From contig NZ_NPKI01000051.1 of assembly GCF_002284565.1 (NCBI RefSeq), forward strand, positions 59,103 through 123,102: DNA of 64,000 bases, read 5' to 3'. Source of the DNA: Mesorhizobium mediterraneum (GTDB taxonomy: Bacteria; Pseudomonadota; Alphaproteobacteria; Rhizobiales; Rhizobiaceae). Below are positions 1-7,421 of this stretch, piece by piece. The number at the start of each line of letters is the position of its first letter. The first letter of the stretch is position 1. Below the pieces are notes generated by a model. That model saw nothing but the letters and a program-made list of their open reading frames with translations. It searched no databases and was not told the DNA's origin. A program made the translations under genes and the position numbers.

Positions 1-81
1 GTAGGTGGCGTGCCACGTTTCGACCAGCAACGCGCGGACCGCGGCAAGATCGCGCTCGCCGGCGGTGCGAACGAACATCAT
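1..81 (-). CDS. GNAT family N-acetyltransferase, N-terminal fragment
   Basis: Only the first 27 codons lie in the window; the gene runs off the left edge. Two consecutive ATG codons at 81 and 78 open the frame, which reads MMFVRTAGERDLAAVRALL and then an ETWHATY-like stretch. The pattern of a beta strand (FVRTA) followed by a D-L-x-x-V/I-x-x-L helix is the usual start of a GNAT acetyltransferase. The start lies 1 bp after the gatB stop, so it is probably translated from the same transcript. Substrate cannot be inferred. The family call rests on about 25 residues and is moderate. Confidence 0.6.
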   Translation of the reverse strand, partial: MMFVRTAGERDLAAVRALLVETWHATY

Positions 82-82
82 C

Positions 83-1582
83 CTATTCGATCCCGAGCTT
101 GGCCTTGACGAGGTCGTTGACCGCTTGGGGGTTGGCCTTGCCGCCTGTCGCCTTCATCACCTGGCCGACGAACCAGCCGGCCATGGTCGGCTTGGCGCGC
201 GCCTGCTCGACCTTGTCGGGATTGGCTGATATCACCTCGTCGACCGCCTTTTCGATGGCGCCGGTGTCGGTGACCTGCTTCATGCCGCGGCTTTCGACCA
301 GTTGGCGCGGATCGCCGCCCTCGCTCCAGACGACCTCGAACAGATCCTTGGCGATCTTGCCGGAGATAGTGCCCTCCTTGATCAGGTCGATGACCGCGCC
401 GAGTTGATCAGGCGAAACCGGAGCATTTTCAATACCCTTGCCGGCCTTGTTCAACGCACCCAGCAAATCGTTGATGACCCAGTTGGCGGCAAGCTTGCCA
501 TCGCGACCAGCGGCCACCTTCTCGAAATACTCGGCAACCGCCTTTTCCGATACCAGGATCGAGGCGTCGTAGGTCGACAGGCCGAGCGAGGAGATCAGCC
601 GTGCCTTCTTGGCGTCGGGCAGTTCAGGCAGATCCTTTGCCAGCGCATCGACATAGGCTTGGTCGAATTCCAGCGGCAGAAGGTCGGGATCCGGGAAATA
701 GCGGTAGTCATGCGCTTCTTCCTTGGAACGCATCGAGCGCGTCTCGCCCTTGTTGGGGTCGAACAGCCGCGTTTCCTGGTCGATCTTGCCGCCATCCTCC
801 AGAATGGCGATCTGGCGGCGCGCCTCGTAGTCGATGGCCTGGCCGATGAAGCGGATCGAGTTGACGTTCTTGATCTCGCAGCGCGTGCCGAATTCGCCGC
901 CGGGCCGGCGCACCGAGACGTTGACGTCGGCGCGCAGCGAGCCTTCGTCCATATTGCCGTCGCAAGTGCCGAGATAGCGCACGATGGTGCGCAGCTTGGT
1001 GACATAGGCCTTGGCCTCGTCGGCGGAGCGCATATCGGGCTTGGAGACGATCTCCATCAGCGCCACGCCGGAGCGGTTGAGATCAACGTAAGACATCGTC
1101 GCATGCTGGTCGTGCATCGACTTGCCGGCGTCCTGCTCCAGGTGCAGGCGCTCTATGCCGACCTCGATATCCTCGAACTCGCCCTGCCGGTCCGGACCGA
1201 CGGAGACGATCACCTTGCCCTCGCCAACGATCGGCTGTTTGAACTGCGAGATCTGGTAGCCCTGCGGCAGGTCGGGATAAAAATAGTTTTTCCGGTCGAA
1301 GACCGATTTGTGGTTGATCTCGGCCTTCAGCCCCAGGCCGGTGCGGATCGCCTGCTTGACGCATTCCTCGTTGATAACCGGCAGCATGCCCGGCATCGCC
1401 GCATCGACGAGGCTGACATTGGCGTTCGGCGGCGCGCCGAAAGCCGTCGAGGCGCCGGAGAACAGCTTTGCCTGCGAAGTCACCTGCGCGTGGACCTCGA
1501 GGCCGATGATGATTTCCCAGTCGCCGGTGGCGCCTGATATCAAGCGTTTGGCTTCTGGCGTGCGGGTGTCGATGAGGGTCAT
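83..1582 (-). CDS. gatB: Aspartyl/glutamyl-tRNA(Asn/Gln) amidotransferase subunit B
   Basis: GatB of the GatCAB complex, which converts Glu-tRNA(Gln) and Asp-tRNA(Asn) to the amidated forms in the cytoplasm. The 499-residue length is normal. The N-terminal catalytic cradle is clear (WEIIIGLEVHAQ near residue 25, the YFYPDLPQGYQISQ block, RLHLEQDAGKS, and DLNRSGVALMEIVSKPD), followed by the helical tail domain and the YqeY-like C terminus ending in GGKANPQAVNDLV. An in-frame start 24 codons further upstream exists, but MTLIDTRTPEAKRL is the likelier N terminus because GatB homology begins soon after. gatA and gatC are not in the window. The next gene (GNAT) follows after 1 bp. Confidence 0.97.
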   Translation of the reverse strand: MTLIDTRTPEAKRLISGATGDWEIIIGLEVHAQVTSQAKLFSGASTAFGAPPNANVSLVDAAMPGMLPVINEECVKQAIRTGLGLKAEINHKSVFDRKNYFYPDLPQGYQISQFKQPIVGEGKVIVSVGPDRQGEFEDIEVGIERLHLEQDAGKSMHDQHATMSYVDLNRSGVALMEIVSKPDMRSADEAKAYVTKLRTIVRYLGTCDGNMDEGSLRADVNVSVRRPGGEFGTRCEIKNVNSIRFIGQAIDYEARRQIAILEDGGKIDQETRLFDPNKGETRSMRSKEEAHDYRYFPDPDLLPLEFDQAYVDALAKDLPELPDAKKARLISSLGLSTYDASILVSEKAVAEYFEKVAAGRDGKLAANWVINDLLGALNKAGKGIENAPVSPDQLGAVIDLIKEGTISGKIAKDLFEVVWSEGGDPRQLVESRGMKQVTDTGAIEKAVDEVISANPDKVEQARAKPTMAGWFVGQVMKATGGKANPQAVNDLVKAKLGIE

Positions 1583-1745
1583 AGTGGCCTGCGAACTTTC
1601 GGTGGCGGATTCACATCTGAACGTGAATTCCGCCACGCCGGACGTGAAAGTCATTCGCTAGTGCAAACCACGAAAAGAGACAAGCGCAAAGCCGAAGCTG
1701 GCGCTTTCGCACCGAGTCTCGCCGCCGCCGTCGGTCTCGCCGCAT

Positions 1746-2177
1746 TCAGGCCGTCGCGATGTAGGCCCTGATCTCGGCTGCCTCGCGCTCGACATCCTCG
1801 ATGCGCCGCTTGACCACGTCGCCTATGGACACGATGCCGTCGAGCAGGCCGTCCTTTTCCACCGGCAGATGGCGGAAACGGCCACTGGTCATGATCTCCA
1901 TGACCTCGTTGACGGTGTGGTTCTCATTGCAAATCTTCACCTTGGGCGTCATCGCCGAACGCACCGCGATGTCCAGTGCGGCGGCTCCTTCCCTGGCGAG
2001 GACCCGCACGACGTCGCGCTCGGAAAGAATGCCGACGATCTTGTGATCGCCATTGGTGATGACCAGCGCACCGATCCTGTGCTCGGCCAGGATGCGAATG
2101 GCCTCGCTCAGCTTTTCGTTCGGCCCGAGCGTCAACACGTCATGGCCTTTCTGCTCGAGAATTGCCTTAACAGTCAT
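1746..2177 (-). CDS. CBS domain protein (tandem CBS pair)
   Basis: A 143-residue protein made almost entirely of two CBS motifs forming one Bateman module. The first spans about residues 8-62 (LSEAIRILAEHRIGALVIT, then IVGILSERDVVRVLA), the second about 75-130 (MTPKVKICNENHTVNEVMEIM, FRHLPVEKDGLLDGIVSIGDVVK). Such modules bind adenine nucleotides such as AMP, ATP or S-adenosylmethionine and usually sense energy state; no effector domain is attached. The ATG is preceded by a strong GAGGAGG-type ribosome binding site (cagaggaggacgcc). It stands alone, about 160 bp from gatB, and is followed on its 5' side by repeat families B and A. Confidence 0.9.
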   Translation of the reverse strand: MTVKAILEQKGHDVLTLGPNEKLSEAIRILAEHRIGALVITNGDHKIVGILSERDVVRVLAREGAAALDIAVRSAMTPKVKICNENHTVNEVMEIMTSGRFRHLPVEKDGLLDGIVSIGDVVKRRIEDVEREAAEIRAYIATA

Positions 2178-2230
2178 GGCGTCCTCCTCTGTTTTACTTG
2201 CCGGTTCCTGCCCTGACCGGCTTTCCTCCT

Positions 2231-2335
2231 GCGCATGACCCCGAAAATCGGCCTCGATTTTCGGAAAAGATCATGCGCCAAATCAAAGTTTCTACAGCGT
2301 CCTTTGCGCGTCCAAGAGGACGCGCGGCGCTGTAG
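2231..2335. repeat. Interspersed palindromic repeat, family B
   Basis: Two adjacent inverted repeats: GCGCATGACCCCGAAAATCGG...GATCATGCGC (2231-2278) and CTACAGCG...CGCTGTAG (2292-2335), the second with an internal CGCGTCC/GGACGCG stem. The same two modules occur in reverse order and orientation at 27724-27827, and the first module has a diverged relative at 12913-12980. No coding potential is evident. Confidence 0.8.
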
Positions 2336-2391
2336 TGAACATCGTGCGCCGCGATCGATTGCATTTCAAGTGCGGCGTCTTAATGCGCATC

Positions 2392-2461
2392 GCATGTCGT
2401 TGTCCCAAAACCGCTGCGCACCCTCGGTTCAAGACCGAGGGCATGCTTTTGGGCGACATGC
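2392..2461 (+). repeat. Interspersed palindromic repeat, family A
   Basis: About 70 bp bounded by GCATGTCG and CGACATGC, with the conserved core CCCAAAACCGCTGCGCAC and an internal CCCTCGG/CCGAGGG stem. Near-identical copies lie at 7982-8053 and 35964-36033, and a short inverted copy at 5859-5906. This copy ends 1 bp before the stop codon of the rhomboid gene, so it forms the 3' end of that transcript. Confidence 0.85.
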
Positions 2462-2462
2462 T

Positions 2463-3203
2463 TCAGGCCATGGACTCATCCGCCTGCTGCCGCCGATCGA
2501 AAACGCGCAGGCCGAAGAAGCCGGCGACAAAACCGCCAATATGGGCCTCCCAGGCGATCTGGCTGTCGATGCCGGGCGCGAAGGCAACGAGGCCGGTGAT
2601 GAGATTGATCACCATCCAGATGGCGAGAAAAGTCATAACGCCGCGCGAGCGGAACACCGCCGCCATGGGCATTGGCGCGCCGGCGAAGGCGGCTTTGCCG
2701 GACGAGCGGTCGGTGCGGAAGCCAAAGCGGGCGGCGGCCCCCATCATGCCGGAAATCGCTCCCGATGCGCCGACCAGCGGCGCCTGGCCGAGCGGATGCA
2801 TGGCCCAGAACAGCACCACCGCCGCCAGCCCCGTCGCCGCGAAGAACAGACTGAAACGAAGCGCGCCGAATCGATTCGCCAGTGGCGAGCCGAAAGCCGC
2901 CAGCCACACCATGTTGATGGCTAGATGAGCGAAGCCGCCATGCAGGAAGGCATAGGTGAAGGGGCTCGAAAACGCGTAGAAATCGAGGTCGAAGCGACCG
3001 GAATAGCGGATCGGGATGAAGGCAGTCCGGATCAGCAGCGAGAAATCCTGGTCGTCGGTGAGCCAATAGAACCGGATCAGGTGAACGGCGACGCAGATGC
3101 CGATCACCGCCAGCACAACGGGTGGCATGTTGAATACCGGCTCGCGGCCGATAGGTCTGCCCTCGCCCTGTTCGATTTCCGATGGGCTTGCTGGTTCGCT
3201 CAT
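2463..3203 (-). CDS. Rhomboid family intramembrane serine protease
   Basis: A 246-residue polytopic membrane protein of the rhomboid family, which cleaves transmembrane helices in the inner membrane. The catalytic GASGAISG motif is at residues 145-152 (Ser147), the HLAIN motif at 93-97 supplies the conserved His and Asn of the second helix, and the catalytic His221 sits in AHIGGFVAG near the C terminus. At least six hydrophobic segments are visible (about 27-45, 78-105, 113-135, 143-160, 187-210, 219-234). The start at 3203 (MSEPASPSEIEQ) gives a normal short cytoplasmic N terminus; an upstream in-frame extension of 118 codons looks like non-coding translation. Substrates are unknown. Confidence 0.92.
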   Translation of the reverse strand: MSEPASPSEIEQGEGRPIGREPVFNMPPVVLAVIGICVAVHLIRFYWLTDDQDFSLLIRTAFIPIRYSGRFDLDFYAFSSPFTYAFLHGGFAHLAINMVWLAAFGSPLANRFGALRFSLFFAATGLAAVVLFWAMHPLGQAPLVGASGAISGMMGAAARFGFRTDRSSGKAAFAGAPMPMAAVFRSRGVMTFLAIWMVINLITGLVAFAPGIDSQIAWEAHIGGFVAGFFGLRVFDRRQQADESMA

Positions 3204-3255
3204 ATGCCTTGCACTCAGTCGCTCGCCTTCGCGAGCATGTAGATCACGGTCACCC

Positions 3256-3299
3256 GATTCACAAAGGGCGAATCGCCGCGAATCGCTTGGGCGCGAATC
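3256..3299. promoter_or_regulatory. Cluster of four GANTC (CcrM) methylation sites
   Basis: GATTC at 3256-3260 and GAATC at 3270-3274, 3280-3284 and 3295-3299. CcrM methylates GANTC in alphaproteobacteria and such clusters mark cell-cycle-controlled promoters. The cluster lies in the 395-bp region between the divergent rhomboid and PAS genes. The same region holds GTTAAC-type half-sites near 3454 and 3488 and a perfect CACTTGTT/AACAAGTG inverted repeat around 3450-3490. Density is seen; the regulatory role is inferred. Confidence 0.45.
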
Positions 3300-3598
3300 A
3301 AAAAGAAGCCGTCCAAGGTTGCCCTTGAACGGCTGGTCGAGCCCCCACGCTCCCCAAAACTCTTGACTGAAGTGCTGCCGATCGCTGCGAAACGACCGCT
3401 TCTGGAGTGGTTTTAGCGTGCCACGGGCTTGGGTGGGGCGCAACGTAAACCACTTGTTAACCTTAACGACCCCGACCCGTGAACAAGTGTTAACGATGCT
3501 GGCACGCATCCTGCTCCGCAACGCATGTAGGTCCTCGGAGGGCGCCCTTCTGTTCACCGATGGGACATCAGACGACAGATTGCGCGGAGCAGCATAGC

Positions 3599-4237
3599 AT
3601 GAACCAGAACGGATCGATCACGCTGTTCCATTATTGGAACCGGTTGCGTGACGGGCGCCCTGCCCCGAAGCGTTCGGAAGTCGAGCCAGCCGACATCAAG
3701 TCGCTGCTGGCCGACACATTCATCCTGGAAAAGGATACACGCGGCGAGGCGGTGTTCCGGCTCGCCGGCACAAGACTTTGCGCGGTCTATGGCCGTGAGC
3801 TCAAGGGGTTTTCCTTCCCGTCGCTGTGGCGGGAGAAGGACCAGCGGCTTGTCTCAAAACTGATCCATGGCGTCTTCGACCAGAAATCCGTGGTGCTCAT
3901 CACTTATGAAGGTTTCAGCCGCGGCGACCGTTCCAACAAGTTCGAGCTGCTCGCTCTGCCGCTCGACGGCGGCGTCGAAAACCCGCGCTGCCTCGGTGTG
4001 ATAAGCGCCGCTGAAAAACCCTTCTGGCTGGGCGCGGATCCGATCACCGACGCCTTGATCGATTCGATCCGCATCGTCGATCCGGAGAAGGAACCGATAT
4101 TCCCCAAGAACCGGCCGGCCATCGACGTCCCCTCGCTTGTCCCGTTGGATCTCGATCCGCCCCAGACGATTTCGGCGCTCGGCCAGGCGCGCCGCATCCG
4201 CCATCTGGTCGTGTTCGACGGCGGGCGCGAGGAATAA
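3599..4237 (+). CDS. PAS domain protein (PAS_5-like)
   Basis: A 212-residue soluble protein with a single PAS-like fold over about residues 8-150: FHYWNRLRDGRPAPKRSEV, then the IKSLLADTFILE and FRLAGTRLCAVYGRELKG blocks typical of the PAS_5 family common in rhizobia. No kinase, GGDEF or HTH domain is attached, so it would act as a stand-alone sensor or adaptor. The start at 3599 is chosen over an in-frame ATG at 3560 because a GGAG sits 9 nt upstream and PAS_5 proteins normally begin close to the FHYW motif. The double-PilZ gene follows 117 bp downstream in the same direction, which suggests joint control. Ligand unknown. Confidence 0.8.
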   Translation: MNQNGSITLFHYWNRLRDGRPAPKRSEVEPADIKSLLADTFILEKDTRGEAVFRLAGTRLCAVYGRELKGFSFPSLWREKDQRLVSKLIHGVFDQKSVVLITYEGFSRGDRSNKFELLALPLDGGVENPRCLGVISAAEKPFWLGADPITDALIDSIRIVDPEKEPIFPKNRPAIDVPSLVPLDLDPPQTISALGQARRIRHLVVFDGGREE

Positions 4238-4354
4238 TCGCGAACGCTAAAGTAACGGTGCCAGGCTTTCCCCTTTGTTAACCTGCTTTGCTGTAGTTTT
4301 CCGCTGAAGTTCCTCGCATCAACGCGCGGAATGCCAGACGGGGTGTAGGCAGTC

Positions 4355-4972
4355 ATGAGGTCAGCGGCGGTCGACACCGCGCCGTCCCAAGCTGAAAGGC
4401 GTAACTTTCAGCGCGTCCGCGTGAAGATCTATGGGCGCTTCATGCTGGAGGATCGCACCGAACATCCGTGCCAGGTGGTCGACATGTCGCCGGGCAATGT
4501 TGCGCTTCGCACGGAGCGCATCGGCATGCCGGGCGAGAAGGTCATCGCCTATATCGATCACATCGGCCGCATCGAAGGCGTCGTCACTCGTATCTTGCAG
4601 GATGGTTTCGCGATGACGGTCATCGCGTCGGAACGCAAGAAGGACAAGCTTGCCGCGCAATTGACCTGGCTTGCCAACAAGCATGAGCTCGATCTGCCGG
4701 AAGACCGCCGTCACGAACGCGTGGCGCCGCGCAATCCGACCAGCGTGCTTCAGCTCGCCGACGGGCGCCAGTACCAGTGCCGCATCATCGACCTGTCGCT
4801 TTCGGGCGCCGCGGTCGAGATCAACGTCAAGCCGGCAATCGGCATCCAGGTCATGCTGGGCACGATGCGCGGCCAGGTCGTGCGCCATTTCGAGGACGGC
4901 GTCGCCATCGAGTTCGCCGTCGTCCAGCGGCCCGAAACGCTCGATTCCGAATTCAACGCATCCGGCACCTGA
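4355..4972 (+). CDS. Tandem PilZ domain protein, probable c-di-GMP effector
   Basis: 205 residues holding two PilZ domains. The first (about 14-95) starts with RRNFQRVRVKIYGRFML and carries the DMSPGNVAL loop; the second (about 117-198) starts with DRRHERVAPRNP and carries DLSLSGAAVEI. The RxxxR and D/NxSxxG elements are the two halves of the cyclic di-GMP binding signature; the second domain matches it well, the first has P for S before G and may be degenerate. No membrane segment. Rhizobial proteins of this kind act in motility and polysaccharide control. A rho-independent terminator follows at 5000-5023. Confidence 0.88.
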   Translation: MRSAAVDTAPSQAERRNFQRVRVKIYGRFMLEDRTEHPCQVVDMSPGNVALRTERIGMPGEKVIAYIDHIGRIEGVVTRILQDGFAMTVIASERKKDKLAAQLTWLANKHELDLPEDRRHERVAPRNPTSVLQLADGRQYQCRIIDLSLSGAAVEINVKPAIGIQVMLGTMRGQVVRHFEDGVAIEFAVVQRPETLDSEFNASGT

Positions 4973-4999
4973 CAAACAACAACATATTATCGCAATCAG

Positions 5000-5023
5000 A
5001 CCGGCCCATTCGGCCGGTTTTTT
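5000..5023 (+). terminator. Rho-independent terminator after the PilZ gene
   Basis: Stem CCGGCC/GGCCGG (5001-5006 with 5012-5017), loop CATTC, then six T. It lies 28 bp after the stop of the double-PilZ gene and ends that transcript before the protease gene. Confidence 0.85.
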
Positions 5024-5241
5024 CGTTGTTCCGCACCGGCCGACGCGACTTGCCAACCGATGCCGCGCCAAGGCGTCGCGCCGTGCCGATGCAGCTCCGC
5101 GAAAATGCCTCAACAATTTTATACTGAAATGATTCAAATTTTACGTTTATTCTACAGGCGTTTTACTTAATATCTACTTCGAGCCTTTGCGTCGAATAAA
5201 TCCAATCGTGTCATTGTCTCCTCAAACGGGGAGACTGGACG

Positions 5242-5850
5242 ATGAAGAAGACGAGGGGCAAGCTGTTGCTCTTGGCAATGGCGATGCAGCTTACCGCCTG
5301 GGGAACGGCGTACGCAGCGGGACCAGCCTTCATGCACACTGGCAGCCGCACCACACAGCCGGTCGGCCATTACGAGTTCTGCCAGAAGATTCCGCAGGAA
5401 TGCAATGAGCGCACGCCTAAGCAGGCACCGGTCGAGCTGACACGCAAGCTGTGGGCGAAAATCGTGAGCATCAACAATTCGGTCAACACCAGGATCACGC
5501 CGCGCACCGACATGGAACTGTGGGGCAAGGAAGAAGTCTGGTCCTATCCCAACAGCGGCTTCGGCGACTGCGAGGACTATGCGCTGGAAAAGCGCCGCGC
5601 GTTGATGAACATCGGCATACCGGCCGGCGACCTGCTGATGACGGTTGCGCGCCAGCCGAACGGAGACGGCCATGCGGTGCTGACCGTGCGCACCAGCCTT
5701 GGAGAGTTCATCCTCGACAATCTGGAGACCAGGGTGCTGTCCTGGACCAACACCGACTACACCTACCTGAAGCGCCAATCGAGCCAGAATTCGGGCGCTT
5801 GGGTAACGATCAACGACGGCCGCTCCGACGCGGTCGCCAGCGTCCGCTAA
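5242..5850 (+). CDS. Bacterial transglutaminase-like cysteine peptidase (BTLCP, DUF920)
   Basis: A 202-residue periplasmic protein: a Sec signal peptide (about 1-26, MKKTRGKLLLLAMAMQL then an AYAA cleavage region) and a papain-like transglutaminase fold. The catalytic triad is visible as Cys110 in GFGDCEDYALEKR, His144 in GDGHAVLTVR and Asp159 in FILDNLE. The best-studied relative is LapG, which clips the adhesin LapA under c-di-GMP control; here no lapD or adhesin gene is adjacent, but a PilZ gene is just upstream. Four cysteines flank the catalytic one, so disulphides are possible. The ATG is preceded by GGGGAG. Substrate unknown. Confidence 0.9.
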   Translation: MKKTRGKLLLLAMAMQLTAWGTAYAAGPAFMHTGSRTTQPVGHYEFCQKIPQECNERTPKQAPVELTRKLWAKIVSINNSVNTRITPRTDMELWGKEEVWSYPNSGFGDCEDYALEKRRALMNIGIPAGDLLMTVARQPNGDGHAVLTVRTSLGEFILDNLETRVLSWTNTDYTYLKRQSSQNSGAWVTINDGRSDAVASVR

Positions 5851-5858
5851 GGACGCCA

Positions 5859-5906
5859 ATGCATGTCGCCCAAAGTGCGCAGCGGTTTTGGGATAACGAC
5901 ATGCAT
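5859..5906 (-). repeat. Family A repeat, short inverted copy
   Basis: ATGCATGTCG...CGACATGCAT with the family A core (CCCAAAACCGCTGCGCAC) on the minus strand but without the internal hairpin found in the other three copies. It begins 9 bp after the stop of the cysteine peptidase gene. Confidence 0.75.
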
Positions 5907-5916
5907 AAAACAGAGG

Positions 5917-5948
5917 TTAAGCGCGTCGCATGAATGCGACGCGCTTAA
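5917..5948. repeat. Family C hairpin, possible terminator
   Basis: Perfect 14-bp stem TTAAGCGCGTCGCA with TGAA loop and its complement. Related imperfect elements with the GCGTCGCA core lie at 9275-9312 and 35906-35949, each just after a gene end. No T run follows, so termination is uncertain. Confidence 0.7.
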
Positions 5949-5952
5949 GGAG

Positions 5953-6075
5953 AAAACCCGGTCGAGTCCCCACCCTCCCCGTCCCCAACGACCGGGTTTT
6001 AGGAGCCGGCCCCGTCCCCGGGCCGGCTCCACCTTTCGGGGGAGACCGGAGGAAGCCCCGATAGGAGAACTCGAC
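5953..6075 (+). ncRNA. Candidate structured RNA with anti-Shine-Dalgarno-like loop
   Basis: Two perfect hairpins in tandem: AAAACCCGGTCG (5953-5964) with CGACCGGGTTTT (5989-6000) around a 24-nt pyrimidine loop containing CCCACCCTCCCC, then GGAGCCGGCCC (6002-6012) with GGGCCGGCTCC (6020-6030) around CGTCCCC. The following purine stretch contains GGGGAG (6040-6045), complementary to CTCCCC in the first loop, and ACTCGAC (6069-6075), complementary to GTCGAGT (5961-5967). That gives a possible pseudoknot and an alternative long-range closing stem. CCUCC-rich loops are a feature of several rhizobial small RNAs. Strand, ends and expression are inferred; it could instead be a terminator pair. Confidence 0.4.
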
Positions 6076-6160
6076 TTGAGCGTCGCCAAATTTTGACGTA
6101 TTGAAAGAATTGTGGAGACGTTCTCTAGTTCGTCTGGGAGCCGTCATTGGTGACTGTATG

Positions 6161-6315
6161 GATGCCGATCTCAAATTCGGCATCTACCGCTGTAATACTG
6201 CGGAGTGGCACTCTTACGGGTGCCGTCTAGTGCGAGGGCTATCCCTCCTGAATAAGGGGCAATCGCTTACAGGTTGCTGCACATCCGCTTCATGTTGATG
6301 AAGCAAAAGGATGTG
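6161..6315 (+). ncRNA. Candidate structured leader upstream of the HNH gene
   Basis: A run of hairpins in AT-richer DNA: GATGCCGA/TCGGCATC (6161-6184), GGCACTC/GGGTGCC (6207-6224), a GCGA...TCGC closed arm with AGGG/CCCT inside (6232-6266), and a two-part hairpin CACATCC-GCTTCAT/ATGAAGC-AAAA-GGATGTG (6280-6315). The last arm contains the AAAAGGA that serves as ribosome binding site for the HNH gene, so the hairpin could hide it. It may be a cis-regulatory leader or part of an RNA that works with the nuclease; neither is proven by sequence. Confidence 0.4.
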
Positions 6316-6319
6316 TCAA

Positions 6320-6676
6320 ATGAACAATTCAAACAAACTAACAAAACTCCGAACCGTGCAGGCCAAGAAGCAAAATTGGCGATGCTTCTACTGCGGTTTT
6401 CAGATGTGGGATGGAGACCCGACGCTGTTTTCAGAGCGTTATCATCTCCCTGTAAGATCGCTCAACCGCTTCCGCTGCACCGCGGAACATCTGAAACCCC
6501 GGATGGACGGCGGCGAGGACAGACCAGAGAACCTTGTTGCGGCGTGCAAGTTTTGCAATCAAACCCGGCATCGAATGGGTAAAGTGCTATCGCCGGCCAC
6601 GTACCAGCGGCACGTCCGAAACCGAATAACGGCCTGGAAATGGCATCCGCTCGCGTGTCACCACTTGTTGAAATGA
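6320..6676 (+). CDS. Small stand-alone HNH endonuclease
   Basis: 118 residues. A zinc-binding CFYC pair near the N terminus, then the HNH core: AEHLKPRMDGGEDRPENLVA followed by ACKFCNQTRHRMG, i.e. conserved H, the GG-x(5)-NL step and a second C-x-x-C, all as in the HNH family. The N terminus (NNSNKLTKLRTVQAKKQ) is basic. ATG 6320 is preferred over ATG 6311 because AAAAGGA lies 8 nt before it. No RuvC, bridge helix, PLMP or transposase is present, so it is not an IscB. Codon use and base composition differ from the neighbours, which suggests acquisition. Possible roles are homing or defence nuclease. Confidence 0.8.
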   Translation: MNNSNKLTKLRTVQAKKQNWRCFYCGFQMWDGDPTLFSERYHLPVRSLNRFRCTAEHLKPRMDGGEDRPENLVAACKFCNQTRHRMGKVLSPATYQRHVRNRITAWKWHPLACHHLLK

Positions 6677-6784
6677 TGCAGCGTCAGACGATCCATCGGA
6701 AGGCCACGGCCGCTACGGACGTCGGAACAGAGCCAGAAACTCTTGGCTAGAGCCAGCTTTCCAAGGGCAATTGACCGATGCAGT

Positions 6785-7378
6785 ATGAACCATCAATTCA
6801 ACCTCCGGATCGCTGCGATGTTGGAAATCCCGGAAGATCGATGCGAGCGCCACCGCCTGTTCAAGGCCATCGACGACGCGTTCAAGGCGGGCGACTTCGA
6901 GGCCCTCGGTGTGGCCCTCGGCGGCTCACCCTGCTGGTTCGACGAGCAGATGCCTTTTGAACTCGGCCTTGGGCATCCACTGGAATATGCGATCTATTGG
7001 AGCCCCACTGCTTTCATCTCGACCTTACTGGATGCGGGCTCGGACCCGAACTATCACCACCATGGCGGTTTTCCGGCAATCATTGCGGCACTGTCCACCG
7101 ACCGGGCTGACAGACTGGAAATCGTCCGAATCCTGATCGATGGTGGCGCAGACCTCAACATGCGGGGCGTAAACGACTGGACGCCGCTTCACTATGCGGT
7201 CGCCATCCGTAGCGTCGATGCCATCCGCCTGCTGTTGGCGGCGGGCGCCAACCCATCGCTCGAAACCCGCATCGACGACTATACGACAGCCCTCGAGGAC
7301 GCCGACAATGCCGGCTTTGAAGCCGGCGCTTCGTTTTTGCGCGATGCGATGATCAGGCGCGGCCCCAATGGACGGTGA
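6785..7378 (+). CDS. Ankyrin repeat protein
   Basis: 197 residues, with about four ankyrin repeats in the middle and C-terminal half: PLEYAIYWSPTAFISTLLDAG, FPAIIAALSTDRADRLEIVRI-LIDGGAD, WTPLHYAVAIRSVDAIRLLLAAGANP and a final TALEDADNAGFEAGASFLRD. The N-terminal 60 residues are helical and lack a known signature. No signal peptide, so cytoplasmic. Ankyrin repeats bind proteins; partner unknown. The start at 6785 is chosen, with ATG 6818 as alternative. It follows the HNH gene by 108 bp in the same direction and could be part of the same acquired segment, but its composition is closer to the host. Confidence 0.8.
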   Translation: MNHQFNLRIAAMLEIPEDRCERHRLFKAIDDAFKAGDFEALGVALGGSPCWFDEQMPFELGLGHPLEYAIYWSPTAFISTLLDAGSDPNYHHHGGFPAIIAALSTDRADRLEIVRILIDGGADLNMRGVNDWTPLHYAVAIRSVDAIRLLLAAGANPSLETRIDDYTTALEDADNAGFEAGASFLRDAMIRRGPNGR

Positions 7379-7421
7379 GTTGGGCGACGATGCCGGTGAA
7401 CCATATAGCCGAAGGCTGGCC

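Noticed and set aside
302..1537. Long plus-strand open frame opposite gatB
   Set aside because: It is a mirror of the high-GC gatB gene; composition is Arg/Asp-rich without a fold, and gatB is certain.
2463..3557. Extended rhomboid protein from 3557
   Set aside because: The extra 118 codons have no hydrophobic or conserved pattern and cover the GANTC-rich promoter region.
6320..6676. IscB or IshB-type RNA-guided nuclease
   Set aside because: The protein has only an HNH core; no RuvC, bridge helix or PLMP motif, and no TnpA nearby.
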